52,803 nt of DNA. Source: Bradyrhizobium sp. GTDB taxonomy: Bacteria > Pseudomonadota > Alphaproteobacteria > Rhizobiales > Xanthobacteraceae. This document shows, piece by piece, positions 27,465 through 35,347 of this stretch; the first letter of the stretch is position 1; each line of letters begins with the position of its first letter. Below the pieces are notes generated by a model that made no database searches, was not told the DNA's origin, and worked only from the letters and a program-made list of their open reading frames with translations. The translations under genes were made by a program, and so were the position numbers. The stretch spans positions 1-52,803 of the forward strand of contig NZ_JACRAW010000110.1 of NCBI RefSeq assembly GCF_016213215.1, written 5' to 3'.

Positions 27465-27872
27465 ATGACGCGCTGGCCGGATGACGACGTGATCCTGTAC
27501 GACGGCGTCTGCATCTTCTGCTCTCGCTGGGTCCGCTTTGTCGCCAAGCGCGACAGGGCAAGGCGCTTTCGCTTCACGCCGATCCAGTCGCCCTACGGCA
27601 CGCGCCTGGCGCAGGCGTTCGGCATCGACCCCGACGATCCCGACACCAATGCCGTGATTCATGGTGGCGAGGTGCTCCTCAAGTCGGACGCCGCACTGAC
27701 CGTGCTCTCGCTGCTGCCGCGCTGGGGTTGGGTGCGCCTGCTGTTCGCCGTCCCAAAGCCGTTGCGGGACGGCCTGTATAATCTCGTCGCCCGCAACCGA
27801 TATCGCATTTTCGGGAAATATGAGGCGTGCTTCGTGCCGGACGATGATTTGCGGACCCGCGTGATTGAGTGA
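27465..27872 (+). CDS. DCC-family thiol-disulfide oxidoreductase-like protein (DUF393)
   Basis: A 135-aa thioredoxin-fold-like protein with the family-defining DxxCxxC at Asp13, Cys16 and Cys19 (LYDGVCIFCS), then RFRFTPIQSPYG and the tail VARNRYRIFGKYEACFVP. DCC proteins are predicted redox proteins with few proven substrates. Last gene of the hydrolase / DUF2269 / SDR-DoxX / DCC set. The reverse-strand amine oxidase ends 8 bp away. Confidence 0.9.
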   Translation: MTRWPDDDVILYDGVCIFCSRWVRFVAKRDRARRFRFTPIQSPYGTRLAQAFGIDPDDPDTNAVIHGGEVLLKSDAALTVLSLLPRWGWVRLLFAVPKPLRDGLYNLVARNRYRIFGKYEACFVPDDDLRTRVIE

Positions 27873-27880
27873 CGCGAGCG

Positions 27881-29125
27881 TTAAGACCTGCCCAGCGTTG
27901 CCAGTACTTCCATTGCCGCCCGCTCCCCCGAATCCCGCGCCCCATGCGCGGTCGAGAAGAAGTTCGGCGACGTCGCTTCTCCGGCAAAGAACAACCGGCC
28001 CTCCACCGGCGCGGCCAGCGCGGCGCGGTCGCCGGCATGGCCGGGCAGCGCGTGCGAGTAGGAGCCGCGCGCGAAAGGATCGGTCGCCCAGCGTGATTCG
28101 GCGAGCGGCTTGAGCTTGCGGCGGATGTCGTTGCCAAGAAAGCCTGCGATTTCGTCGATGCTTTGCGCGGCAATGGCGCCTTTGCCGGCATCTTCAAGCT
28201 CGCGCGCGAAGCGGCCGCCGAAAAAACCTTCGATGCAGGGTTGGCCGAAGGGACGGATATGATAGGTGCCCATCGCGGTGCGCATGGTGGCACCACGCAG
28301 GTTTGCCTCCGTCGGAAACGCGTCCGCGTCTTCCAGCGCCAGCATCACCTTGTCGTCGACACCCAGCGGCAGGCCCGCCGCCGCATCGATTTTGGAGGGC
28401 AGCGCGGGCGTAAATCGGATCGCCTCGCCCGCGATCAGATTGGTCGGCACCGTCACGATCACCTTGTCCGCGGTGAGTGTGCCGCGCGAGGTCTCGAGGC
28501 GAATGCGTTTCCCCGAATGGTCGACCAGGGTGACGTTGCAGTTCAGCGCAACCGGACAGCTCGCGCCGTAGGCGGCGACGAGCGCGCCATAGCCGCGGCG
28601 AACGCGCCAGTTGATGTTGGTGTCCTCATAGGCTTCCGTATCCAACAGCGAGACTTGGTCGAGCTCGCAGCCGTTCACATAGGTCGAGATCGCATCGATC
28701 ATCGGGTTCCAGCGGTTGCCCGGCTCGAGACACCGAGCGGCCGGACCATCCTCGCCTTTTTGCGCGGCTTGCCACGCGCGCTCATAGAATTGCTCGAGCG
28801 CGCGGCTGAAATCGTCGCGCTCTTCCTGCGGAAAAGCGTTGCCGTAGGCGCGCTGGCCCCAAGGCGGAAGGCTCTTGTTGATCTCGAAATCGAGCTCGTG
28901 GGCGATGGCAACGAAGGAATTCCTGTCCGCCGAATGCAGCCAGCCGCAGCCGACGTCGAAGATCACCTCCGGCGAAGCCTGGATGGTCCAGGCTCGTCCG
29001 CCGATCCGGTCGTGCGCCTCCAGCACGATCACGGAAAGGCCGGAATCCTTCAGTGCGTCGGCAGCACCAAGCCCGGCGGCACCCGCGCCGATGATGGCAG
29101 CGTCGACGGAAGAGGGGAGGGGCAT
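27881..29125 (-). CDS. Flavin-dependent amine oxidase
   Basis: A 414-aa FAD enzyme of the monoamine/polyamine oxidase group. The FAD dinucleotide motif is IIGAGAAGLGAADAL, followed by VLEAHDRIGGRAWT, and near the C-terminus RLFFAGEATSPNFFSTAHGA closes the FAD site. A second flavin contact is KVIVTVPTNLI. The start at 29125 (MPLPSSVDAAIIG) is preferred: the 42-residue in-frame extension beginning MAGLVPAIHV is translated intergenic repeat. Amine substrate unknown. Confidence 0.9.
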   Translation of the reverse strand: MPLPSSVDAAIIGAGAAGLGAADALKDSGLSVIVLEAHDRIGGRAWTIQASPEVIFDVGCGWLHSADRNSFVAIAHELDFEINKSLPPWGQRAYGNAFPQEERDDFSRALEQFYERAWQAAQKGEDGPAARCLEPGNRWNPMIDAISTYVNGCELDQVSLLDTEAYEDTNINWRVRRGYGALVAAYGASCPVALNCNVTLVDHSGKRIRLETSRGTLTADKVIVTVPTNLIAGEAIRFTPALPSKIDAAAGLPLGVDDKVMLALEDADAFPTEANLRGATMRTAMGTYHIRPFGQPCIEGFFGGRFARELEDAGKGAIAAQSIDEIAGFLGNDIRRKLKPLAESRWATDPFARGSYSHALPGHAGDRAALAAPVEGRLFFAGEATSPNFFSTAHGARDSGERAAMEVLATLGRS

Positions 29126-29146
29126 GGCGTCGCCGAGTTCATCGTC

Positions 29147-29251
29147 ATGCCCGGGCAAGAGCGAAGCGCGTCTTCGCACCAGATGTCCCGGGCATCCACG
29201 AAAATCACGCCAAGTATCGAAGACGTGGATGGCCGGGACAAGCCCGGCCAT
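29147..29251. repeat. Two-hairpin Bradyrhizobium-type intergenic repeat
   Basis: First palindrome ATGCCCGGG (29147-29155) / CCCGGGCAT (29187-29195); second ATGGCCGGG-ACAAG-CCCGGCCAT (29229-29251). It lies between typA and the amine oxidase gene, both leftward, so the second hairpin follows typA transcription and could end or attenuate it. Its reading frame is the source of spurious MAGLVPAIHV N-termini. Confidence 0.8.
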
Positions 29252-29286
29252 GACGGATTCTTTGCAGGAACGATAGGAACGGTAGC

Positions 29287-31113
29287 CTAAGCCACCGCTT
29301 CCTTGGCCTTTTCCGCGCGCTTGCGCTCGTTCGGATCGAGGAACTTCTTGCGCAGGCGGATCGATTTCGGCGTGACCTCGACCAGCTCGTCGTCCTCGAT
29401 ATAGGCCAGCGCCTTTTCGAGCGTCATCCTGATCGGGGGCGTCAGCCGCACCGCCTCGTCCTTGGACGTGGTGCGGATGTTGGTGAGCTGTTTGCCCTTG
29501 AGCACGTTGATCTCAAGGTCGTTGTCGCGGGTGTGCTCGCCCACGATCATGCCGCGATAGACCTTCCAGCCGGGTTCGATCATCATCGGGCCGCGGTCTT
29601 CCAGCTTGAACATGGCGTAGGCGACCGCTTCGCCCTGGTCGTTGGAGATCAGGACGCCGTTGCGCCGGCCCTGGATCTCGCCCTTGTACGGCGAATAGCC
29701 GTGGAACAGGCGGTTCATGATCGCGGTGCCGCGGGTATCGGTGAGCAGTTCGCCCTGGTAGCCGATCAGGCCCCGAGTCGGGGCGTAGAACACCAGGCGC
29801 AGCCGATGGCCGCCAGACGGCCTCATCTCGACCAGCTCGGCCTTGCGCTCGCTCATCTTCTGCACGACGACGCCGGAATGCTCCTCGTCGACGTCGATCA
29901 CGACTTCCTCGATGGGCTCGAGCAGCTGGCCGGTCTTGTCGTCCTTCTGGTAGACCACGCGCGGGCGCGACACCGAGAGTTCGAAGCCCTCGCGGCGCAT
30001 GGTCTCGATCAGGATCGCGAGCTGCAATTCGCCGCGGCCCGCGACTTCCATCGAATCCTTGTCGGCGGATTCGGTAACGCGCAGCGCGACGTTGCCTTCC
30101 GCTTCGCGCAGCAGCCGGTCACGAATCATGCGGCTGGTGACCTTGTCGCCCTCGGTGCCGGCGAGCGGCGAGTTGTTGACGATGAAGGACATCGACACGG
30201 TCGGCGGATCGATCGGTTGCGCCGGCAGCGGCGTCTCGACTGAAAGATCGCAGAAGGTATCGGCGACGGTGCCCTTGGTGAGCCCGGCGATGGCGACGAT
30301 GTCGCCGGCTTCGGCCTCGTCCAGCGGTGTGCGCTCGAGGCCGCGGAAGGCCAGGATCTTGGTCAGCCGGCCCTGCTCGACCAGCTTTCCGTCGGCGGAA
30401 AGCACCTTCACCGCCTGGTTGGGCTTGATGGAGCCGGAGGTTATACGGCCGGTGATGATGCGCCCGAGATAGGGATTGGCTTCCAGGATGGTTCCGATCA
30501 TGCGGAACGGACCTTCCTCGACCTGCGGCGGCGGCACGTGGCGCTGGATCAGGTCGAACAGCGGCTGCATGCCGGCGTCCTTCGGACCTTCGGGGCTCTC
30601 GGCCATCCAGCCCTGCTTGGCCGAACCGTACAGGATCGGGAAATCGAGCTGCTCGTCGGTTGCGTCCAGCGCGGCGAACAGGTCGAACACCTCGTTGATG
30701 ACCTCTTGCGGCCGGGCATCGGGCCGGTCCACCTTGTTGATGACGACGATCGGCTTCAGGCCGACCTTGAGCGCCTTGGAAACCACGAATTTGGTCTGCG
30801 GCAGCGGGCCTTCGGCGGCATCCACCAGAACCAGGGCGCCATCGACCATATTGAGGATGCGCTCGACCTCGCCGCCAAAATCGGCGTGGCCGGGGGTGTC
30901 GACAATGTTGATGCGGGTATCTTTCCACTGCACCGAGGCGGCCTTGGCCAGGATGGTGATGCCGCGCTCACGCTCCAGGTCGTTGGAATCCATCGCCCGT
31001 TCGGCGACCTTCTGGTTCTCTCGGAAGGTACCAGATTGCTGCAGCAGGCGGTCCACGAGGGTGGTCTTGCCATGGTCGACGTGGGCGATGATGGCGACGT
31101 TACGGATGCTCAT
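29287..31113 (-). CDS. typA: Ribosome-associated GTPase TypA/BipA
   Basis: A 608-aa translational GTPase, full length. The G1 loop is [10 protein letters not shown], switch II is [12 protein letters not shown] and G4 is [11 protein letters not shown]-like domains III and V follow, with the BipA-specific C-terminal domain ending in [17 protein letters not shown]. TypA binds 70S ribosomes and supports 50S assembly and growth under stress and cold. It is transcribed alone leftward; the small-protein operon upstream ends in a terminator before its promoter. Confidence 0.97.
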   Translation of the reverse strand: MSIRNVAIIAHVDHGKTTLVDRLLQQSGTFRENQKVAERAMDSNDLERERGITILAKAASVQWKDTRINIVDTPGHADFGGEVERILNMVDGALVLVDAAEGPLPQTKFVVSKALKVGLKPIVVINKVDRPDARPQEVINEVFDLFAALDATDEQLDFPILYGSAKQGWMAESPEGPKDAGMQPLFDLIQRHVPPPQVEEGPFRMIGTILEANPYLGRIITGRITSGSIKPNQAVKVLSADGKLVEQGRLTKILAFRGLERTPLDEAEAGDIVAIAGLTKGTVADTFCDLSVETPLPAQPIDPPTVSMSFIVNNSPLAGTEGDKVTSRMIRDRLLREAEGNVALRVTESADKDSMEVAGRGELQLAILIETMRREGFELSVSRPRVVYQKDDKTGQLLEPIEEVVIDVDEEHSGVVVQKMSERKAELVEMRPSGGHRLRLVFYAPTRGLIGYQGELLTDTRGTAIMNRLFHGYSPYKGEIQGRRNGVLISNDQGEAVAYAMFKLEDRGPMMIEPGWKVYRGMIVGEHTRDNDLEINVLKGKQLTNIRTTSKDEAVRLTPPIRMTLEKALAYIEDDELVEVTPKSIRLRKKFLDPNERKRAEKAKEAVA

Positions 31114-31222
31114 GAGCGATCTTTTTTGTTGTCGAACAGTGGGTTAAGCGCGATCTCGCCGGAAAGCCGGTTTCTCTCGTGGGACAACGCTTGAAGACGT
31201 GGAAAACGAGCGCATTGGGCCC

Positions 31223-31252
31223 AAAAAGGAAGCCCGGCCAGACCGACCGGGC
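31223..31252 (-). terminator. Intrinsic terminator of the Lgt-like/radical SAM operon
   Basis: On the reverse strand, stem GCCCGG (31252-31247), a 9-nt loop and CCGGGC (31237-31232) are followed by TTCCTTTTT. This is a standard hairpin plus T-tract about 95 bp after the last small-protein gene and about 110 bp before typA, and it sets the end of the operon. Confidence 0.75.
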
Positions 31253-31345
31253 ACCTAGCGCGTTTGCGTTGCAATATATTCAGGAAATGTGAAAATACAA
31301 TGCGTGGCTTCGCCCTTGGTTGACGGGATTTCGGCGGCCAGGCCC

Positions 31346-31603
31346 TCAGCTCCTGCGTCCCCGAATGGCCAATCGCAGCAGCGCGATCCCGCCGGCGCCA
31401 AGCGCCAGTCCGATCAACACAAGGGCCAGGATGTCTGGCTCGATCCGCCTGTCCCAGAGCAAAGCGCCGCCGAACAACAGGGCGCAGAAGCCCGGCAGCA
31501 GCAGGATGAGGCCGATCACGGCCATTACGGCTGTGAGGCAGCCGCTACGCTTCGCCGGGGGAGGGCCCGGCGGGGACGAGGGGCTGTTCTCGGTGTCGCT
31601 CAT
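31346..31603 (-). CDS. Small two-helix membrane protein, third of three tandem paralogs
   Basis: An 85-aa protein. The N-terminal 20 residues are Ser/Pro-rich (PPGPPPAKRSG), followed by a transmembrane helix (about 22-48) with the paralog signature T-x4-VIG-x-ILLLPG, then a polar hinge (DRRIEPD), a second helix (about 58-79) and a basic end, RLAIRGRRS. It begins within the stop of the preceding paralog (ATGA overlap). I do not recognise a named family. Its role is presumably tied to the radical SAM and Lgt-like proteins of the same operon. Confidence 0.75.
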   Translation of the reverse strand: MSDTENSPSSPPGPPPAKRSGCLTAVMAVIGLILLLPGFCALLFGGALLWDRRIEPDILALVLIGLALGAGGIALLRLAIRGRRS

Positions 31604-31866
31604 GGTGGCGAAGCTCGGCCTCTCAGGATGGCAAAAAAGATCAGCGCGGTACCGCCCATTGCCAGGAGCGCGACCCCGAGTGTCAACGGATCGGGGGAGA
31701 AGCCGCCCCCCATGTGTGTGGAAATGTCTATGGAAATCACCGCGCACAAAACGCCGGGCAGTAGAAGAACGATACCTATCACCAGCAAGAGCGCCGTCAC
31801 CCAGCCGCTGCGCTTGGCCGGGGGTGGGCTCGGCGGGGGCGAGGGGATGCTCTCGGTGTTGCTCAT
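31600..31866 (-). CDS. Small two-helix membrane protein, second of three tandem paralogs
   Basis: An 88-aa protein with the layout of its neighbours: proline-rich head (SPPPSPPPAKRSG), helix one with VIGIVLLLPGVLCAV, a periplasm-sized loop containing HMGGGFSPD, and helix two ending AILRGRASPP. It is joined by 4-bp ATGA overlaps to the paralogs on both sides. The RSGW/C-x-T and LLLPG positions are shared by all three copies, which shows common descent. No known function. Confidence 0.75.
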   Translation of the reverse strand: MSNTESIPSPPPSPPPAKRSGWVTALLLVIGIVLLLPGVLCAVISIDISTHMGGGFSPDPLTLGVALLAMGGTALIFFAILRGRASPP

Positions 31867-32123
31867 GTCCTGCGCCGGCCGCGGATGGCCGCCCGAATCA
31901 GGAAAGCGCCTCCGGCGCCGAGGACCACGAGGATCAGGATCAGGACCACCATGTCGCTGTCAAAGTATCTCCGGACTTCCGAGAACGAGGTCAGGACGAT
32001 CACCAGCGCGCAAGAGCCCGGCAGCAGCAGCACGATGCCGACAATGACCATGAGCACGGTAAGCCAACCGCTGCGTCCCTGCGCTGGCGGCAGGGGTGAT
32101 GGCGCATTGCCGGATTCGCTCAT
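31863..32123 (-). CDS. Small two-helix membrane protein, first of three tandem paralogs
   Basis: An 86-aa protein with a short proline-containing head (SPLPPAQGRSGW), helix one with VIVGIVLLLPGSCALV, a loop (SFSEVRRYFDSD) and helix two ending LIRAAIRGRRRT. Its ATG overlaps the stop codon of the radical SAM gene (ATGA), so it is translated with that enzyme. The basic C-terminus suggests both ends are cytosolic. Function unknown; a scaffold or partner for membrane-bound modification is one possibility. Confidence 0.75.
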   Translation of the reverse strand: MSESGNAPSPLPPAQGRSGWLTVLMVIVGIVLLLPGSCALVIVLTSFSEVRRYFDSDMVVLILILVVLGAGGAFLIRAAIRGRRRT

Positions 32124-33535
32124 GTCCGTGTCTTCCCCGAGAGCCGCGCGCGGATCTGATCGATCTGCCCATTTCGATAGAACAGATTGTAGGTGTCGAA
32201 CGGAATGATCGCGCCCTTCTCCGTCACGAAGTGGATGCAGCTGCGCTTGACGTTGCCGATGCAGAAATTGAAGCGGTCGAGAAACTGCACGATGGTGACG
32301 CGGAAGATGTTCTCGTAGCTCAGGCCTTGCGGTACCTCGACCTGCGGCAGGCAGCACAGTAGCTGGGCCACGCGCTCGCTGGTGTTGAGCGGCCCCGAGG
32401 ACAGCGAGAACAGCTCGACGAATTTGTCGCGCAGCTCCGGGTATTTTTCCGGGCTGATGGTGTTGGGCATGACCGCGAGCAGTTGCTCCCTGGGGATCAC
32501 CGACGTGACCGGCAGCACCGATTCGCCATTGCGCAGGCCATAGCCGATCGAGATGCCTTCGGGATTGCACGGCAGCGGGATCATGTCGGCCTCGCCGAAC
32601 ACACCGCTTTCGATCACGCGCTTGCGGATCTCCGACAGCATGATTCGGTCGGTGTGCTTGCTGAAGTTTTCGTTGCGGCCGGCGTCCTGCACTGGCTGCA
32701 GCGTCACGCCGCGAACGCATTTCCACTTCAAGGCGTGGCGGACGATGTCGCCGATCTCGTGATCGTTGACGCCGCGCTTCACGGTCACCACGAGGCTGGT
32801 GGAAAGGCCGTGGCGCTCGAGGTTTTCCAGTGCCTGCTGCCGGATCCTGCGCAGGTCGGCGCCGCGCAGATTGATCAGCGCCTCGCGCTCAAGCGAATCG
32901 AATTGCAGGTAGATCTCAAGTCCGCGCCTGTTCTCCGCAAGACGCGCGACAAAGTCCGGCTCCCGCGCGATCCTAAGGCCGTTGGTATTGATCATGACAT
33001 GCCGGATCGGGCGGGCGCGAACGGCGGCGAGGATGTCGAAGAAGCCGGGATGCAGCGTCGGCTCGCCGCCGGAGATCTGCACAAGGTCCGGCTCGCCCTC
33101 GCTCGCAACCAGCGCATCCAGCATCTTCTCGACCTTGGCGAGCGGGGCGAACGTCGTCCGCGCCGGCGAGGATTCGGCAAAGCAGACCGGACAGGTCAGG
33201 TTGCAGTGCTCGGTGATCTCGATCAGGGCGAGGCAGGAATGCTGTTCGTGGTCCGGGCACAGCCCGCAATCATAGGGACAGCCGAATTCAGTCCTGCTCT
33301 GGAACCTCTGCGGCATGTCGCCGGGCTTGATGAAGTCCTTGCACAGCCGCCAATAGGCCGCGTCGGTGGAGACAAGCGTCGATTGCACGCCATGCTGCTC
33401 GCAGCGCTTCTCATACCAGACCTCGTTGCCGTGGATCTGGATCTTGGTGGCTACCGGCGCGAGGCAGGTCTCGCACAGCGACTGGGTCTGGCCCCAGAAG
33501 ATATAGTTGCGGGCCTTACGCTGCAGCTCGGTCAT
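32120..33535 (-). CDS. COG1964-type radical SAM enzyme, tetraether-synthase-like
   Basis: A 471-aa radical SAM protein. The SAM-cluster motif is Cys111-x3-Cys115-x2-Cys118 (HCNLTCPVCFA), with SGGEPTLHPG after it. Ahead of it is a ribbon with Cys21, Cys24, Cys45 and His48, and a second group Cys86-x3-Cys90-x2-Cys93 (CPYDCGLCPDH). The C-terminal part has FLDRFNF...VKRSCIHF and IIPFDTYN. This order is that of COG1964, the family of archaeal MJ0619, reported as tetraether lipid synthase. Start 33535 overlaps the Lgt-like gene by 20 bp. A lipid C-C coupling or alkyl-chain modification role is inference. Confidence 0.85.
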   Translation of the reverse strand: MTELQRKARNYIFWGQTQSLCETCLAPVATKIQIHGNEVWYEKRCEQHGVQSTLVSTDAAYWRLCKDFIKPGDMPQRFQSRTEFGCPYDCGLCPDHEQHSCLALIEITEHCNLTCPVCFAESSPARTTFAPLAKVEKMLDALVASEGEPDLVQISGGEPTLHPGFFDILAAVRARPIRHVMINTNGLRIAREPDFVARLAENRRGLEIYLQFDSLEREALINLRGADLRRIRQQALENLERHGLSTSLVVTVKRGVNDHEIGDIVRHALKWKCVRGVTLQPVQDAGRNENFSKHTDRIMLSEIRKRVIESGVFGEADMIPLPCNPEGISIGYGLRNGESVLPVTSVIPREQLLAVMPNTISPEKYPELRDKFVELFSLSSGPLNTSERVAQLLCCLPQVEVPQGLSYENIFRVTIVQFLDRFNFCIGNVKRSCIHFVTEKGAIIPFDTYNLFYRNGQIDQIRARLSGKTRT

Positions 33536-34232
33536 GCTGCAATCCTGCAGGGGAAGCCGTTGCCAGCATGAAGGCGGCATAGAGCAGAATGAACAGCGAC
33601 AGCAGGTGAAACAGCGTAAACGGGCCGATCAGTGCGCCGTACGGCTTGAGAAATTCCCATAGGAAGCGTTGCAGCCCGTAATAGAGGAGAACAAGGTAAA
33701 AACCATTGGTAACGATAAAACTGTTCCGGTTCAAAACCGCAATGACGTAGACGGCGGCAAAAGCTGCCATGGCGGCGCTTTCATAGAGCTGCACCGGGTG
33801 GCGCGCGATGCCGTCGCCGAAATCATGACCCCAGGGCAGGGCCGTCGGCGTGCCATAGGTAAAATCGTCAAGACCGGCGAAATAGCAGCCGAGCCGTCCG
33901 ATCGCAATGCCCAGCGCAAGCGGCAGGGCAAACCGCGCGCCGGTGCGCAAGGAGATGCCCGCCGTCAATTTGTAGAGCTCGACCGCGACAATGCCGCCGG
34001 CAAGCGCGCCTTCAACCGAGCGGGCGATTCCCGGCTGCTCGGAAAAGTAGAGGTTCAGCGTGCCGAACAGATAGGCACCCATTCCGGCACCGAACAGCAG
34101 AGCCGCCACATAGGGCAGCTGGAACGATTGCGAAGGAAATTGCAGGCCCCGGCGCGACAGCCACCAGACCGCGCCACCCGCCGCAAGCCATGCCGCGACA
34201 TCAAAGATCGTGTGAAGAACAGCCCCACTCAT
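33516..34232 (-). CDS. Lgt-like (prolipoprotein diacylglyceryl transferase family) membrane protein
   Basis: A 238-aa protein with about seven transmembrane helices, shorter than E. coli Lgt (about 290). Lgt marks are present: GRLGCYFAG with Arg113 in the position of the essential arginine, RHPVQLYES (144-152) matching the Lgt HPxQLYE box, and YYGLQRFLWEFLK with Arg189 and Glu193. The usual asparagine of GR-x-GN is replaced by cysteine, as in diverged paralogs. It probably moves or binds a diacylglyceryl group, not necessarily as the housekeeping Lgt. First gene of the operon; overlaps the radical SAM gene by 20 bp. Confidence 0.82.
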   Translation of the reverse strand: MSGAVLHTIFDVAAWLAAGGAVWWLSRRGLQFPSQSFQLPYVAALLFGAGMGAYLFGTLNLYFSEQPGIARSVEGALAGGIVAVELYKLTAGISLRTGARFALPLALGIAIGRLGCYFAGLDDFTYGTPTALPWGHDFGDGIARHPVQLYESAAMAAFAAVYVIAVLNRNSFIVTNGFYLVLLYYGLQRFLWEFLKPYGALIGPFTLFHLLSLFILLYAAFMLATASPAGLQHDRAAA

Positions 34233-34301
34233 GGGGCGATACTAGCGCGGCTTGGTCGACGTGGAACACGGTTTGTGCTCCTCTCCCGCATGCGGAGAGA
34301 T

Positions 34302-34323
34302 GAATTGCTCGGGCAAGCAATTC
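34302..34323. other. Inverted repeat between the Crp-type gene and the Lgt-like gene
   Basis: GAATTGCT (34302-34309) / AGCAATTC (34316-34323) with a 6-nt loop, next to a second imperfect palindrome CTCTCCCGCATGCGGAGAG (34282-34300). It lies 12 bp after the regulator's stop and 70 bp before the Lgt-like start on the same strand. It could be a terminator, an operator for the operon, or a repeat fragment. Confidence 0.45.
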
Positions 34324-34334
34324 CGTTTCCGCCA

Positions 34335-35099
34335 CTACGCCGTCGCGCGATCTTCCTCATCGGTCGGATAGACCCCGCGCAGGACTTCATCGAAATGGGA
34401 CTTGACGGATTCGTTGCAGCGGCAGGCGCGGTCTCTCAGCGCGTCTCGGTTGCGCACCAGAATGGCGCCGCGCCTGGTATCGAACACGCCTTCGGCCTTG
34501 AAGGTCTGGATCACCCGGCTGGTGTAGCTGCGCCCGACGCCGAGCAGCGTCGCGAGCTGCTCGTGCGTGAGCGGCACGCGTGCGTCGCCGTCGGTGCGCT
34601 CCATCGCGGACAGGATCCATTTGGCGGTGCGCTGCTCGATCGTATGGATGGCGTTGCAGGCGGTCGACTGGAAGATCTGCGCCAGCATGCAGTCGGCGTA
34701 GCGCGCGAAGACGTTGCGCAGCGTCCTGGACCTCGTCTTCGCCTCGTGCAGCTTGCTGACAGGCAGGCGGACGAATGGACCACCGAACTTGACGAGGATC
34801 CGCGCGTAAGCGGGCAGATATCCTTCGCTGACGATGCCGCCGACGGCGCCCTCGCGGCCGACCAGGATGGTCTCAACGTCGCGCCCGTCCTCGTTGGCGA
34901 CGAGGAAGGTTGCAAGGCTCGGTCCGCAGGGGAAGTAAACGGTCTCCACGTCGTCGCCGGGGTTATACAGAAGCACGCCCGCCTGCGCCTTTTCCTGGGC
35001 AAGGTGCGGCGCGATCAACGCGTAGTCGGCACCGCTCAGCCTCCGCAGCAGGTTGTTGTAGGGCCGGCTACCCGCCTCGATCGATCGCCTCAAATCCAT
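34335..35099 (-). CDS. Crp/Fnr family transcriptional regulator
   Basis: A 254-aa protein with an N-terminal cyclic-nucleotide-binding-like beta roll (about 30-150; GDDVETVYFPCGPSLATF) and a C-terminal winged helix (THEQLATLLGVGRSYTSRVIQTF). The usual cAMP-contact Arg-Ser pair and the Fnr N-terminal cysteines are not evident, so the signal is unknown. Homologs without ligand are common in Bradyrhizobium. The start at 35099 (MDLRRSIEAG) is preferred to a start 20 residues earlier. It lies 102 bp upstream of, and on the same strand as, the Lgt-like operon, making it a candidate regulator. Confidence 0.87.
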   Translation of the reverse strand: MDLRRSIEAGSRPYNNLLRRLSGADYALIAPHLAQEKAQAGVLLYNPGDDVETVYFPCGPSLATFLVANEDGRDVETILVGREGAVGGIVSEGYLPAYARILVKFGGPFVRLPVSKLHEAKTRSRTLRNVFARYADCMLAQIFQSTACNAIHTIEQRTAKWILSAMERTDGDARVPLTHEQLATLLGVGRSYTSRVIQTFKAEGVFDTRRGAILVRNRDALRDRACRCNESVKSHFDEVLRGVYPTDEEDRATA

Positions 35100-35189
35100 C
35101 CGAAGATCCCTGCGTTCCAACCGCCACCATAGCGTCACTCGGCCCCACCCTTTGTGCACAAGTGAACAGACATCTGGTGGTTTCGTTCC

Positions 35190-35347
35190 AGGAACCGACC
35201 GACGCGCATCGCCTTTGCGTTCGTCACCGGCTATGGCGCCGAAGTCCTTGCACCGAAGGCGTTTGCGGCCGCCCGCGCCTGCAGAAGCCCCGCTCCAGCG
35301 AGGTGCTGGACGCGGTGCTGCGACGCATCCCCTCCGTGAAGCACTAG
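35190..35347 (+). pseudogene. Remnant of a response-regulator receiver domain
   Basis: One frame reads RIAFAFVTGYGAEVLAPKAF, the beta-4/alpha-4 region of a receiver domain. A shifted frame then reads LQKPRSSEVLDAVLRRI, the beta-5 Lys-Pro and alpha-5 region, and stops at 35347. The two halves are in order but one frame apart, and no intact first half with the phosphorylatable Asp exists upstream (a stop codon follows the Crp-type gene). This looks like a decayed C-terminal fragment. Its end overlaps the last codon of the PhoD-like gene on the other strand. Confidence 0.5.

Noticed and set aside
28163..29290. 375-codon forward frame over the amine oxidase
   Set aside because: Antisense shadow; the reverse strand has FAD motifs at both ends.
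31867..32726. 287-codon reverse frame joining the first small paralog to upstream sequence
   Set aside because: The upstream part is the radical SAM gene in a wrong frame; the small protein starts at the ATGA overlap at 32123.
33669..35132. 487-codon forward frame over the Lgt-like and Crp-type genes
   Set aside because: It crosses two well-supported reverse genes and the gap between them; repeat-like low-information sequence.
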